From an uncultured Clostridia bacterium (GTDB lineage: Bacteria > Bacillota > Clostridia > Oscillospirales > Butyricicoccaceae), in assembly GCA_944375715.1 (NCBI GenBank), contig CALWAP010000012.1:1-48783 (forward strand): a DNA stretch of 48,783 nt, read 5' to 3'. The notes under the pieces were generated by a model, which worked only from the letters and a program-made list of their open reading frames with translations, made no database searches and was not told the origin of the DNA. Positions 39,485-47,548 of the stretch are shown piece after piece; position 1 is the first letter of the stretch; each line of letters opens with the position of its first letter. The translations under genes and the position numbers were made by a program.

Positions 39485-40650
39485 TCCTCCAAAACCTCCT
39501 TAACGGCCGAAAGCACGGCCTTTATATCTTCTTCGTTATTGAATGCGCCCAAAGACAGCCTTATCAGGCGTGAAAATGAGCAGCTTATGTTTCGTTTTTC
39601 AAATATTTCCTGAAGCTGCGGGCGTTTTGGCGTATCAAAAGCGATGGACGCGCAGCTTTCGCACGGCGAAAGGGGCGTTACGGGCGTAATGCCCAGATCC
39701 AAAAGCCCGTTGTAAAGGACGTCATAAAGTCCCCTTATATGTTCCGATATGTTATTTACCCCAAGGCCGAGCACACAGCTTATGCCGGCGTCAAGGGAAT
39801 ATATGCCCGGGGCGTCTAAAGAGCTGTTTTCAAACTTGCGGGCGTCCTTTTTATCCCGGCAGGTTATCTCCCAGCCCTTTTCCCCCCTTTGGGAGCCCAT
39901 GACGAAGCCCGCCGCCGTGTAGGTGGGGGCGGTCATTTCCAAAAGGTCCCGGCGGCACCACAGAAATCCCGTGCTTTCACAGGCCATAAGGCCCTTGTAG
40001 CCCGCGGCCGACACCGCCGAAACACCCCATTTTGAGGCGTCGAAAGGTCCAAAGCCCAGGCTTTGTATGGCGTCGACCACCAGCCATACCCCCTTTTCGC
40101 GGCAGAAGGCCCCCAGGGCCTCAAGATCGGTCTTATAGCCGTTTGACGACTGCACATGGCTTAAAACTATCATTTTTACGCGGGGAGTCCAGGCCTTCAT
40201 ATACATTTGGGCCGTCGGGTATTCGCTATTTTCGGGTTCCAGCACGATACACTCAAAGCCGCGCATGTGTGAGGCATTTATACAGGGCATGAGGACCGAT
40301 GGATGCTCTATCGAAGATGTCATGACCGCCGAGCCCGGCCCGAACCCCTGGAAGCCCAAAAGGATATGGTTTATGCCTTCGTTGGTGTTGCGGGTAAAGC
40401 AGACCTCCCTGGGGCTTTGGCCGCCTGTAAGGGTGCATATTTTCTGCCTTAAGGCCTCGGCCCTGTCGAAAAAGGGCTGCCTGCCGGGGCCGCCCTTTAG
40501 CCCTTTTGCGGCGGCTTTGTGCCAATCGTTATAATACTCCTCTGCGGAGGCCCGCGAAAAAAGCGAGCCTCCGCAATCGTAAGCGCAGTCAAGATAGGTG
40601 GAGCTTTGGCAGACGGGGAACTGCCGCCTGACATTTTCAAAGGCGTCCAC
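39481..40650 (-). CDS. class V aminotransferase / cysteine desulfurase-like PLP enzyme
   Basis: The 389-aa enzyme has the fold-type I class V pattern: TYLDCAYDCG at the start, CFTRNTNEGINHIL, SSIEHPSVLMP, LSHVQSSNG, VVDAIQSLGFGPFD and the PLP lysine in SAAGYKGLMACESTG. This branch includes isopenicillin-N-epimerase-like enzymes, kynureninases and SufS/CsdB-type desulfurases. The SufS-type catalytic Cys loop (RxGxxCA) near the C-terminus is not seen; CESCASIAFD may take a similar place. The start is GTG 40650 after GAGGAGG, overlapping the peptidase stop by one base. It may remove sulfur or an amino group from a peptide-derived amino acid. Confidence 0.8.
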   Translation of the reverse strand: MDAFENVRRQFPVCQSSTYLDCAYDCGGSLFSRASAEEYYNDWHKAAAKGLKGGPGRQPFFDRAEALRQKICTLTGGQSPREVCFTRNTNEGINHILLGFQGFGPGSAVMTSSIEHPSVLMPCINASHMRGFECIVLEPENSEYPTAQMYMKAWTPRVKMIVLSHVQSSNGYKTDLEALGAFCREKGVWLVVDAIQSLGFGPFDASKWGVSAVSAAGYKGLMACESTGFLWCRRDLLEMTAPTYTAAGFVMGSQRGEKGWEITCRDKKDARKFENSSLDAPGIYSLDAGISCVLGLGVNNISEHIRGLYDVLYNGLLDLGITPVTPLSPCESCASIAFDTPKRPQLQEIFEKRNISCSFSRLIRLSLGAFNNEEDIKAVLSAVKEVLEE

Positions 40651-42608
40651 TATTTTACCTCCTCGGCATAACCGAGCTTAACAAGCAGCATTAAATAGGC
40701 GTCGACGGCCTGGGGCAGGTACTTGCCGAACTCAAAGGCCAGGCCTTCGGCTATTTTCCACGCGGGGCTTTGGCCGTCGATGAAATAGTCGATGGCCGAG
40801 GAAAGGCTGTGGCCCAGGTCCTTCATGTAAAGGGCGGTAAACTCATCTATCAGCCTGTCGTTTTCCTCGCCGCACATGCCCGAAAGCTTGGAGAGCATGA
40901 CGGGCACCGGCATGAGCCTTTTTACCTTCAGGGTGTATTTCTCCTTGTCCTCCGGTGTGACGGGGGAATTGGGGGACAGGGGATCCTCAATGCCGGTTAT
41001 GGCCCTGACCAGCGCCAGAAGCTGCCCTTTGCATTTTTCAGCCAGGGGCTTTACGCCGGTTCCCAGCCAGCTTTCGTATGTATCTATCGATTTAAGGCGC
41101 CAGGAGGTGTAGTGGGCTATCCTGCCGGACAGAAGCTCGGGGCAGAGCAGGCCGCGCGCGACCTTTGTCTGAAGGTCGGTAAGATAGACCCCCGTGCGCT
41201 GGAGGGAGGTGTTGAAGATATCCTCCATATCGCCTTCCTCGAGGTTGGCAAGGCTGTAAGCGTAAGAGGCCGCAAGGCAGGCCGAGCGGGAGAGGATATA
41301 GGGGTCGACCACCTCAAGGGTGTCGGAGCTTGTGTGATAGAACTTGTCGGGCCACTGTCCCAGCATAAGGCAGGGGACATTGGTCATAGGATCGCTTAAA
41401 ACCACATGGTCGCTGCCGCCGCTGTATTCGGTCATATGGCTGTTGAACATGGGGCAGTAGGATTCGGGCATCATGCCGACGACCTGCTTTTTGATCTCGT
41501 CCAAAACGGTGGCCGCGGCGTCGGAAACAAAGGAGGGGGTCTCCATCGGAAGGTCGGTTATAGTTATGGGGCCGTAGCCGCGGTCCTGCCTGGCGCCGAC
41601 CATATCAAGGTTGAAGGCGGCCTTTATTCTGGAAACATCCTTGCCCAGGCGCTCTAAAAATGCGTATGTGCCCGTGAACTCGGGGACAAGGAGCATCCAT
41701 ATGGTGCGCTTGAGGGGAGGCAGGTCGCCCTGCTCTGTCAGGGTCTTGATGGTCTTGACAGCCTCCATGACACAGGCCGAGCCGCTGGCATTGTCGTTGG
41801 CCGAGGCGCAGGGGTGGCACAGGTGGCCGACCAGAAGTATGACATCGTCGCTTTCGCCGGGAAGGGAGGCGAAAACATCCTCAATATTCCCGTCATAAAG
41901 GGAAGAATCTATTTTGCACCTGACGGTGGGGCGCAGGCCCTTTTTGGCAAGTTCTTCACATTCCCCGGCCAGGCGGTCGCCCTCGCGGGGGGAAAGGACA
42001 AATCCGAAGGCCGGCGTCTGGTTTAAACGCCACCAGAAGGAGGTGTAGCGCAGGGTGTCCGACTGATCATGGCGCTCCCTTACATATTTGTCCTGCAAAA
42101 CAAAGTCGGTTATGAGCCCGGCGGCCTTGCGTTTGCCGACGACCCAATCAAAGACCTTGTTTATATCGTCGCGGACAAAAACCATCTTATTTTCAAAATC
42201 GACGCCATCATACATGCTTTCGTCGGCGCCCTTGTCCAGCATTATGACTTCCAAAGGCTCATCCCAATGGTCGCAGGGGGCGCTTTTTTGTATGACCGAC
42301 ATGGGGCAGGCGTCAAAGTCGCACAAAAGCCTGCGTTCGGGGGTGACAAGCTCGCACACGGCCGAACGGCAGTCCCATTCTTTAAAGGACGGGTATGTAA
42401 GAAAGACCTTGTCGTCGCGGGCAGGGAAAGACAGGACATCGGCTGTATTTATCCCCCAGCGCCTGAGCTTTTCCTTGCAGTGGTGTGCCGCTTGGCGGTA
42501 GCCCGTCGAGGCCTGGATGCGGTGGAAGGTGGATATTTCCGCCACCGTCTGGAAGGCCCTGTGGCCGTTTATATGCTCGAGGAATATGCGGGTATTTTGT
42601 CTTAACAT
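40650..42608 (-). CDS. M28-family zinc aminopeptidase with extra domains
   Basis: The 652-aa protein has a PA-like insertion in the first third and an M28 zinc peptidase core: GHLCHPCASANDNASGSA (about 261-278, first His and bridging Asp), VPEFTGTYAFLER (Glu about 310), FNLDMVGA (Asp about 335), SGGSDHVVLSDP and FYHTSSDT (last His). A helical region of about 160 residues follows. M28 enzymes remove N-terminal amino acids. No signal peptide is seen, so it is probably cytoplasmic. I start at ATG 42608 (AGAGGTG upstream). It is the first gene of the four-gene operon with the PLP enzyme, FNT channel and GNAT. Confidence 0.85.
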   Translation of the reverse strand: MLRQNTRIFLEHINGHRAFQTVAEISTFHRIQASTGYRQAAHHCKEKLRRWGINTADVLSFPARDDKVFLTYPSFKEWDCRSAVCELVTPERRLLCDFDACPMSVIQKSAPCDHWDEPLEVIMLDKGADESMYDGVDFENKMVFVRDDINKVFDWVVGKRKAAGLITDFVLQDKYVRERHDQSDTLRYTSFWWRLNQTPAFGFVLSPREGDRLAGECEELAKKGLRPTVRCKIDSSLYDGNIEDVFASLPGESDDVILLVGHLCHPCASANDNASGSACVMEAVKTIKTLTEQGDLPPLKRTIWMLLVPEFTGTYAFLERLGKDVSRIKAAFNLDMVGARQDRGYGPITITDLPMETPSFVSDAAATVLDEIKKQVVGMMPESYCPMFNSHMTEYSGGSDHVVLSDPMTNVPCLMLGQWPDKFYHTSSDTLEVVDPYILSRSACLAASYAYSLANLEEGDMEDIFNTSLQRTGVYLTDLQTKVARGLLCPELLSGRIAHYTSWRLKSIDTYESWLGTGVKPLAEKCKGQLLALVRAITGIEDPLSPNSPVTPEDKEKYTLKVKRLMPVPVMLSKLSGMCGEENDRLIDEFTALYMKDLGHSLSSAIDYFIDGQSPAWKIAEGLAFEFGKYLPQAVDAYLMLLVKLGYAEEVK

Positions 42609-42660
42609 GTCTGCACCTCTTTCTTTTTTTATTTGCTTATACCTTTTGCACTTTAATGTA

Positions 42661-42689
42661 ATTGTAGTCGATTTGCGCCTTGTTTGCAA
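42661..42689 (-). promoter_or_regulatory. promoter of the M28 operon
   Basis: Minus strand TTGCAA (42684-42689), 17 bases, TACAAT (42661-42666), about 50 bases upstream of the start. Confidence 0.65.
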
Positions 42690-42740
42690 GGCCGCCGCGC
42701 TTTTTGGGCCGTTTGGGGCGAAAAATGGGGTTGGGTGCGG

Positions 42741-42769
42741 TTGACAGAAGGCGAAAAGTGTGCTATTAT
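42741..42769 (+). promoter_or_regulatory. promoter of the lysine riboswitch operon
   Basis: TTGACA (42741-42746), 17 bases, TATTAT (42764-42769), just before the riboswitch. Confidence 0.8.
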
Positions 42770-42777
42770 CTGCCCAT

Positions 42778-42966
42778 ACCTCACATTTACTATGAGGTAG
42801 AGGTTGCGTTTGCTATCAGTACCTTTGGGGAGGCCGGAAGCCTTTGATCCTCTGGGAAAGGAGCCGACGCCGAAATCGCGTGTCGAAAGCGCGGTTGGGC
42901 TTATGCTCAATAAGCATAAGACTGTCTTCAAAAGAGTTTACCGCCTTTTGAAGGAGAGCTATCCCA
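42778..42966 (+). promoter_or_regulatory. lysine riboswitch (L box)
   Basis: The conserved L-box segments occur in order: GAGGTAGAGGTTGCG (42794-42808), ATCAGTA, GGGAAAGGAGCCGACGCCGAA, GGTTGGGCT, ACTGTC and GGAGAGCTATCC (42954-42965). The GGTAG and CTATC ends can form P1. It binds lysine and, through the terminator at 43016, should switch off the transporter and amidohydrolase when lysine is plentiful. An upstream hairpin ACCTCA/TGAGGT (42778-42798) overlaps the P1 5' strand and may compete with it. Confidence 0.93.
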
Positions 42967-43015
42967 GGGTAATTTGTGTTACAGGTATAACCGTTTTTGG
43001 GCGCAAGCTTTATCT

Positions 43016-43051
43016 GTCCATGCGTTTATCCTTAACGCATGGACTTTTTTT
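43016..43051 (+). terminator. riboswitch-controlled terminator
   Basis: Stem GTCCATGCGTT / AACGCATGGAC, loop TATCCTT, seven T, between the riboswitch aptamer and the first gene. Confidence 0.92.
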
Positions 43052-43101
43052 ATTACAAAAAAGACCCGGGGTTAGGTAAATATCACCCGGAGGGAAGTAA
43101 A

Positions 43102-44511
43102 ATGGAGAAAAAGAAAAAGGGCTTTACAATGCCCCACAACTATGTCATCGTCTTCTGCATAATACTGCTGGCGACGCTTCTGACATACATCGTGCCGGCA
43201 GGTTCTTACCAGAGGGAGATCAACGATGACGGCAGGGAGGTCGTAGTCGAAGGCTCGTTTGAATATAACGAGCAGACGCCGGTGTCGCCTTTCGGCATAT
43301 TCGAGGCGGTGGCCCAGGGCTTCAATGAAGTGGCCAATATGATATTCTTTGTCGTATTCGCCTTCGGCTGGGTAAACGTGCTTATCGTAAACGGCACCTT
43401 CAATGCCATGATAGGAGGCGTCATACGAAAGCTGGGGACAAAGGTCGAGCTGCTTATCCCCGTTCTGATGATGTTTTTTGGGATTTTGGGCTCGACCATA
43501 GGCATAAGCGAGGAGACATACGGCCTGGTGCCCGTGTTTGTCAGCCTGGCCGTGGCGCTGGGATATGACGCCATAGTCGGCGGAGCGATGGTTTATATCG
43601 GCGTCGCTACGGGCTTTGCCTCAGCTACGCTGAACCCTTTCACCATCGGCGTCGCCATGGGCATTGCCGGGGTGGAATATCCTTACGGCGTCCTGTTCCG
43701 CTCGATCGTGCTGGTGACATTCGAGATAGTCGCCATAATCTATGTCTGGCGGTACGCCAGGAAGGTCTATAAGGACCCCACAAAGTCGCTGCTTTACGGC
43801 ACCAAGCTGGAGCTGCCCCGGATGGCCTCCCGCGACGAGCTGATGAATACCTATGCCAACACCCGCCACAAGCTGTGCGGCCTGCTTTTTATGGTGGCCA
43901 TGGGCCTTATGGTCTACGGCACCACCCAGCTTGGCTGGTACATAAACGAGCTGTCGGCCCTTTTTATCATCATGATGATAATTTCCGGCTTTGTCGGCGG
44001 CATGTCCCCCAATGATATAGCCAGGTCCTTTGTACAGGCCGCCAAGGACATGATGTTCGGCACCATGATAATCGGCCTTTCCCGCGGCATTGTCGTCGTG
44101 CTGACCAACGGCGGCGTCATAGATACGATAGTATACGGCCTGTCGCTGCCCCTGGAGCACATGGGGCATACCCTGGGGGCTTTGTCCGAGTATATAGCGG
44201 CTGTCGGGATGCTGATAGTCCAGAATATAATCAACTGCTTCATAGGCTCGGGTTCCGGCCAGGCCAGCGCCGTCATGCCCATAATGGCCCCTCTGTCCGA
44301 TATAGTCGGCGTGTCCCGCCAGGTGGCCGTTCTGGCCTTCCAATTCGGCGACGGCTATTCCAACATGTTCTGGCCCAGCGGCATATTCCTTATTTCGGGA
44401 CTTATGAACGTGCCGGCCAACAAGTGGTTCAAGTTCGTGGCGCCCCTCTTCGGCATAATGTTCTGTTTCCAGGTTTTGTTCGTATGTATCGCGGTGGCCA
44501 TCGGCTTTTAG
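43102..44511 (+). CDS. YfcC-family membrane transporter
   Basis: The 469-aa protein has about 11-12 membrane segments and the YfcC/C4-dicarboxylate-uptake-like pattern: PHNYVIVFCIILLATLLTYIVP with PAGSYQRE at the start, ISEETYGLVPVFVSLAVALGYD, and NCFIGSGSGQASAVMPIMAPLSD in the second half. The family is thought to carry amino acids, peptides or basic compounds. The start is ATG 43102 (GGAGGGAAGTAAA). It lies behind a lysine riboswitch and before an M20 amidohydrolase, so its substrate is probably lysine or an acylated or peptide form of lysine or diaminopimelate (inference). Confidence 0.88.
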   Translation: MEKKKKGFTMPHNYVIVFCIILLATLLTYIVPAGSYQREINDDGREVVVEGSFEYNEQTPVSPFGIFEAVAQGFNEVANMIFFVVFAFGWVNVLIVNGTFNAMIGGVIRKLGTKVELLIPVLMMFFGILGSTIGISEETYGLVPVFVSLAVALGYDAIVGGAMVYIGVATGFASATLNPFTIGVAMGIAGVEYPYGVLFRSIVLVTFEIVAIIYVWRYARKVYKDPTKSLLYGTKLELPRMASRDELMNTYANTRHKLCGLLFMVAMGLMVYGTTQLGWYINELSALFIIMMIISGFVGGMSPNDIARSFVQAAKDMMFGTMIIGLSRGIVVVLTNGGVIDTIVYGLSLPLEHMGHTLGALSEYIAAVGMLIVQNIINCFIGSGSGQASAVMPIMAPLSDIVGVSRQVAVLAFQFGDGYSNMFWPSGIFLISGLMNVPANKWFKFVAPLFGIMFCFQVLFVCIAVAIGF

Positions 44512-44527
44512 GTGAAAGGAGAAAACA

Positions 44528-45709
44528 ATGGATCTTAATGCTTTAAAGGAACTTGCTTATAAGGCGGCCGAGGAAAATATCGGCCTTTACAACAATGTCT
44601 GCAACGAGATATTCACCCATCCCGAGCTGGGCAACAGGGAGCATTACTCCTCGGCCTTCCTTACCTCCGAGATGGAAAAGCTTGGCTTCAGGGTGCAGTA
44701 CCCCTATGGCGGGCTGGAAACGGCCTTCAGGTGCGAGATAGGAAGCGGCAGCCCCAAGGTGGCCTTTTTGGCCGAGTATGACGCCCTGCCGGGTTATGGC
44801 CCGAACAACGACCAGAACGGCCATGCCTGCGGCCATAATTGGATAGCCGCATGTACCTTCGGCGCGGCCGATGTCTTGAGAAGGATAAGCGAGCATTTTG
44901 ACGGCACCGTCGTCTTTATCGGCACACCCGCCGAAGAGGGCACGGGCGGCAAGGTCGACCTTGTAAACGCCGGGTGCTTTGACGATATTGACGCTGTTTT
45001 CCAGGCCCATCTGACGGGCGGGAAAACCCAGCTCAACAGCCGCACCCTGGCCATTGATTCGGTGGAGTTCACCTTCGAGGGCGTGGCGGCCCATGCCGCC
45101 GGCAACCCCTGGAAGGGCGTAAACGCCCTGGACGCCTCCTACCTGACATTTACAGGCATAAACGCCTTAAGGCAGCACATGACCCCCGACGCCAGGGTCC
45201 ACGGCATTATCGAGGAGGGCGGCGTCGCTCCCAATATAGTCCCCAGCCACTGCGTCTGCAAGTTCTTTGTCAGGGCGGCCGACAGGGATTACCTGACCGA
45301 GCTTACCCGGAAGGTCATAAACTGCGCAAAGGGCGCCGAGCTTATGACGGGCGCCAAGATGAGCTGGAGGTATTTTGAAAACTCCTTTGACGATTTAAGG
45401 TGCAACCCCGTCCTTATCGACCTGATGGCCAAGAACCTTAAGGACCTGGGATATGACGATTTTACCACTGAGGAAGCCGTGCCTTCGGGCAGCTCCGACC
45501 TGGGTAATGTGGCCAGGGTATGCCCCACATGCTACCTTTCTCTCAATGCGGGCAACACCGACGGCACTAACTGCCATGAGGAAGCCTTCCTGAGCCATGT
45601 CAATTCCGAAACAGCTTACGGCAGGAATCTTCTGGCCGTAAAGGCCATGGCGGCCACCGCTTTGGATTTCCTCTGCGATGAAAATGTCAGAAAGGCCATA
45701 GCCAAGTAA
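44528..45709 (+). CDS. M20-family amidohydrolase/peptidase
   Basis: The 393-aa protein has M20D (AbgB/carboxypeptidase-like) motifs: EYDALPGYG, NGHACGHNW (metal-binding Cys/His), TPAEEGTGGK (catalytic Glu and metal Glu), VAAHAAGNPWKGVNALD for the dimerisation domain and SSDLGNVA near the end. Such enzymes remove acyl or aminobenzoyl groups from amino acids. It starts 17 bases after the transporter, in the same lysine-riboswitch operon, which makes an N-acyl-lysine, N-acetyl-diaminopimelate or lysyl-dipeptide substrate likely. A terminator follows. Confidence 0.9.
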   Translation: MDLNALKELAYKAAEENIGLYNNVCNEIFTHPELGNREHYSSAFLTSEMEKLGFRVQYPYGGLETAFRCEIGSGSPKVAFLAEYDALPGYGPNNDQNGHACGHNWIAACTFGAADVLRRISEHFDGTVVFIGTPAEEGTGGKVDLVNAGCFDDIDAVFQAHLTGGKTQLNSRTLAIDSVEFTFEGVAAHAAGNPWKGVNALDASYLTFTGINALRQHMTPDARVHGIIEEGGVAPNIVPSHCVCKFFVRAADRDYLTELTRKVINCAKGAELMTGAKMSWRYFENSFDDLRCNPVLIDLMAKNLKDLGYDDFTTEEAVPSGSSDLGNVARVCPTCYLSLNAGNTDGTNCHEEAFLSHVNSETAYGRNLLAVKAMAATALDFLCDENVRKAIAK

Positions 45710-45721
45710 ATGATTACAAAA

Positions 45722-45746
45722 GGCCCCCTTTTAAAAGGGGGTTTTT
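45722..45746 (+). terminator. terminator of the lysine operon
   Basis: Stem CCCCCTTTT / AAAAGGGGG, five T. Confidence 0.85.
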
Positions 45747-45755
45747 ATTGTTATA

Positions 45756-45785
45756 TTGACATAAATGTTCCGGCCATGGTATAAT
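45756..45785 (+). promoter_or_regulatory. promoter of the leader-peptide operon
   Basis: TTGACA (45756-45761), 18 bases, TATAAT (45780-45785). Confidence 0.75.
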
Positions 45786-45832
45786 AATAATGCAAAAATG
45801 TCAGTTATCCAAAGAAAGGAGGGGCGGTTGAA

Positions 45833-45898
45833 ATGTATGTTTTTATCCCGGGGAATATGCCCGCCGTGTTTATTTTGAGCCGTCCCTTCAGGCGGTGA
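45833..45898 (+). CDS. 21-aa leader peptide
   Basis: ATG 45833 follows a very strong ribosome site (AAAGGAGGGG) and opens a frame of 21 codons (MYVFIPGNMPAVFILSRPFR-R) that stops at 45898, twenty bases before a terminator hairpin. The order promoter, leader peptide, intrinsic terminator and first operon gene is that of translation-coupled attenuation, as in amino-acid biosynthetic or ribosome-antibiotic-responsive operons. No run of one amino acid stands out, so sensing of ribosome stalling, perhaps at the C-terminal RPFRR, is more likely than starvation for one amino acid. This is inference. Confidence 0.65.
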   Translation: MYVFIPGNMPAVFILSRPFRR

Positions 45899-45917
45899 TC
45901 TGCAAGCGGATGGTAAG

Positions 45918-45945
45918 AGCGCACGGCGTGCCGTGCGCTTTTTTG
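45918..45945 (+). terminator. attenuator terminator before the membrane-protein operon
   Basis: Stem GCGCACGG / CCGTGCGC, loop CGTG, then six T and GTTT. It lies between the leader peptide and the gene at 45968. Confidence 0.85.
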
Positions 45946-45967
45946 TTTGCCAAAAGGAGGATATATT

Positions 45968-46462
45968 ATGAAAAACAAGAAGCTGACCAACCCGTTAAAC
46001 GCCATCTTGACCCTTGTCTTTACCCTGGGCGCTTTGGCGCTGGCTATTTACAAAGGGGTTTCGGTAGTGTTCCCATTGTTGGGTTTAATAGCAATCCTTT
46101 TTGAGCAGTGGTCCCTCAACCTTGTACCTGACAACGACATATCGAGCCAAAAGGACGAAAAGGAAAAAATGGTAAACGACCTTTACACAAACCCCAAGGG
46201 CTTTGTGGGCGGCAGGCTGTCCTCCGGCCTTACGATGCCTCCCGTTTCCAACATCAAGCTGGAGGAAAGCCGCAGGCTGATACCCGCCACATGGCTGACG
46301 GCATTTGTCATTTATTGGCCGGTCATAATCACGGCCGAGGATAAGCTGGATTATATCGGCCCCATGCGTTTTTCGGGCTATATGCCCATTTTCGCCCTTA
46401 TGGCCCTGGGGCTTGCATGGGATGTATGGATGGCTAAAAAGAGGAAAAAGGAGAACGCATAG
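45968..46462 (+). CDS. membrane protein, member 1 of a three-gene family
   Basis: The 164-aa protein has two N-terminal membrane segments (LNAILTLVFTLGALALAIY, FPLLGLIAILFEQW), a charged loop of about 60 residues, the motif KLEESRRLIPATW, and two more segments ending DVWMAKKRKK. The genes at 46498 and 47033 share the NPxNxIL start, LEExRxLIP or related helix, and FAL-G-D end, so all three derive from one ancestor. The ribosome site is AAAAGGAGGAT. The operon lies behind a leader-peptide attenuator. No family is recognised. Confidence 0.7.
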   Translation: MKNKKLTNPLNAILTLVFTLGALALAIYKGVSVVFPLLGLIAILFEQWSLNLVPDNDISSQKDEKEKMVNDLYTNPKGFVGGRLSSGLTMPPVSNIKLEESRRLIPATWLTAFVIYWPVIITAEDKLDYIGPMRFSGYMPIFALMALGLAWDVWMAKKRKKENA

Positions 46463-46497
46463 TATAATAACCTTATCTTTTGAAAGGGGCGGGTTTT

Positions 46498-47019
46498 ATG
46501 AAAAAGAGGATTGTGGCAAACCCCTTTAATATGATATTAAGCGGCGCCTTCCTTTTGGGCATGGCGGCCTACTGCGCCCTTATGGGCGCAGGGCTTTCGT
46601 CCCTTATCGGCTGCGCTTTGATCTGGTGTGTTATAGAATGGGTCATGAATGTCGTCAGCTTAAGCGGCGATGAACAGTTAGGGCGCAGGATAAGCCAAAA
46701 CAGGGAAAAGGCTTTAAGCAGGACCATGAACGATTCGGTCATGGGTGCCGGGGCCAGCCTGGGGCACGCATGGAGTATGGGCGCTTTTGCAGGCACGACA
46801 GATGTCAGGCTGGAGGAAAGACGCAAGCTTATTCCCGCTTCCTGGGCGGTGGTTTTGGGCGCAGGGCTTCTTATGGCGATACTCATTGAGGACAGCCTGG
46901 GCAACGCCAGGTCGGTGGATATAGGGAAGTACGGTTTCCTGTTCGCCCTTATATTCCTGGGTTTTGCGCTGGACCTTGCGGGTTCTTCCTTCCGTGGGAA
47001 GAAAAGAAGCGGGCTTTGA
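46498..47019 (+). CDS. membrane protein, member 2 of the family
   Basis: The 173-aa protein starts MKKRIVANPFNMILSGAFLL, the same first residues as member 3, and has the motif RLEERRKLIPASW shared with member 1. Four membrane segments and a loop of about 55 residues are expected. ATG 46498 follows GAAAGGGGCGGG. It is 35 bases after member 1 and 13 before member 3. Function unknown; the repeated-gene operon and its attenuator suggest a stress or antimicrobial-peptide response, which is only a guess. Confidence 0.7.
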   Translation: MKKRIVANPFNMILSGAFLLGMAAYCALMGAGLSSLIGCALIWCVIEWVMNVVSLSGDEQLGRRISQNREKALSRTMNDSVMGAGASLGHAWSMGAFAGTTDVRLEERRKLIPASWAVVLGAGLLMAILIEDSLGNARSVDIGKYGFLFALIFLGFALDLAGSSFRGKKRSGL

Positions 47020-47032
47020 AAGGGGTGCCTTT

Positions 47033-47548
47033 ATGAAAAAAAGGATCGTAGCCAACCCCTTTAATATGATATTAAGCGGCGCATTCCTTTTGGGCATGGC
47101 GGCCTACTGCGCCTTTATGGGTGGGGGGCTTTTGTCCCTTATCGGCTGCATTTTGCTTTGGTGCGTCATTGAGGGCGCCATGAATGTAAAGCGGGTTGAT
47201 GAGGATTTTGACCTTTACGAGGAAACGACCAGAAGAAAGAAGAAAAACCTTTTGTGGCTTGCCTTCAGGGAACCTGTCGCCATGAAGTTCAGGATACCCT
47301 CTGATTTTTACGAGGTGTATTTCAGCATCAAAGAGGAGCGAAGGGTCATATTTTTTTCGTGGGTTGTGGTGCTTATAGGATGCTTTGCCATGATGACGGG
47401 CGTCGAGGACAGCCTGGGCTATAAAGGCCCGATAAACACAGAGAAGTATATCCCCGTTTTCGCGCTGGTGACGGCGGGCTGCCTTTTGGATTTAATAATG
47501 ACCTTTGTGCGGCGAAGAAGCAGAAATGGAGCAGGAAGCGGTGAATAA
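47033..47548 (+). CDS. membrane protein, member 3 of the family
   Basis: The 171-aa protein shares its first 27 residues, and about 80 bp of nearly identical DNA, with member 2, which points to recent duplication or gene conversion of the 5' end. The middle loop differs (VKRVDEDFDLYEETTRRKKK) and the LEExRxLIP motif has decayed to KEERRVIFFSW. Four membrane segments remain. ATG 47033 follows GAAAGGGGTG. It overlaps the start of the next gene (GNAT remnant). Confidence 0.7.
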   Translation: MKKRIVANPFNMILSGAFLLGMAAYCAFMGGGLLSLIGCILLWCVIEGAMNVKRVDEDFDLYEETTRRKKKNLLWLAFREPVAMKFRIPSDFYEVYFSIKEERRVIFFSWVVVLIGCFAMMTGVEDSLGYKGPINTEKYIPVFALVTAGCLLDLIMTFVRRRSRNGAGSGE

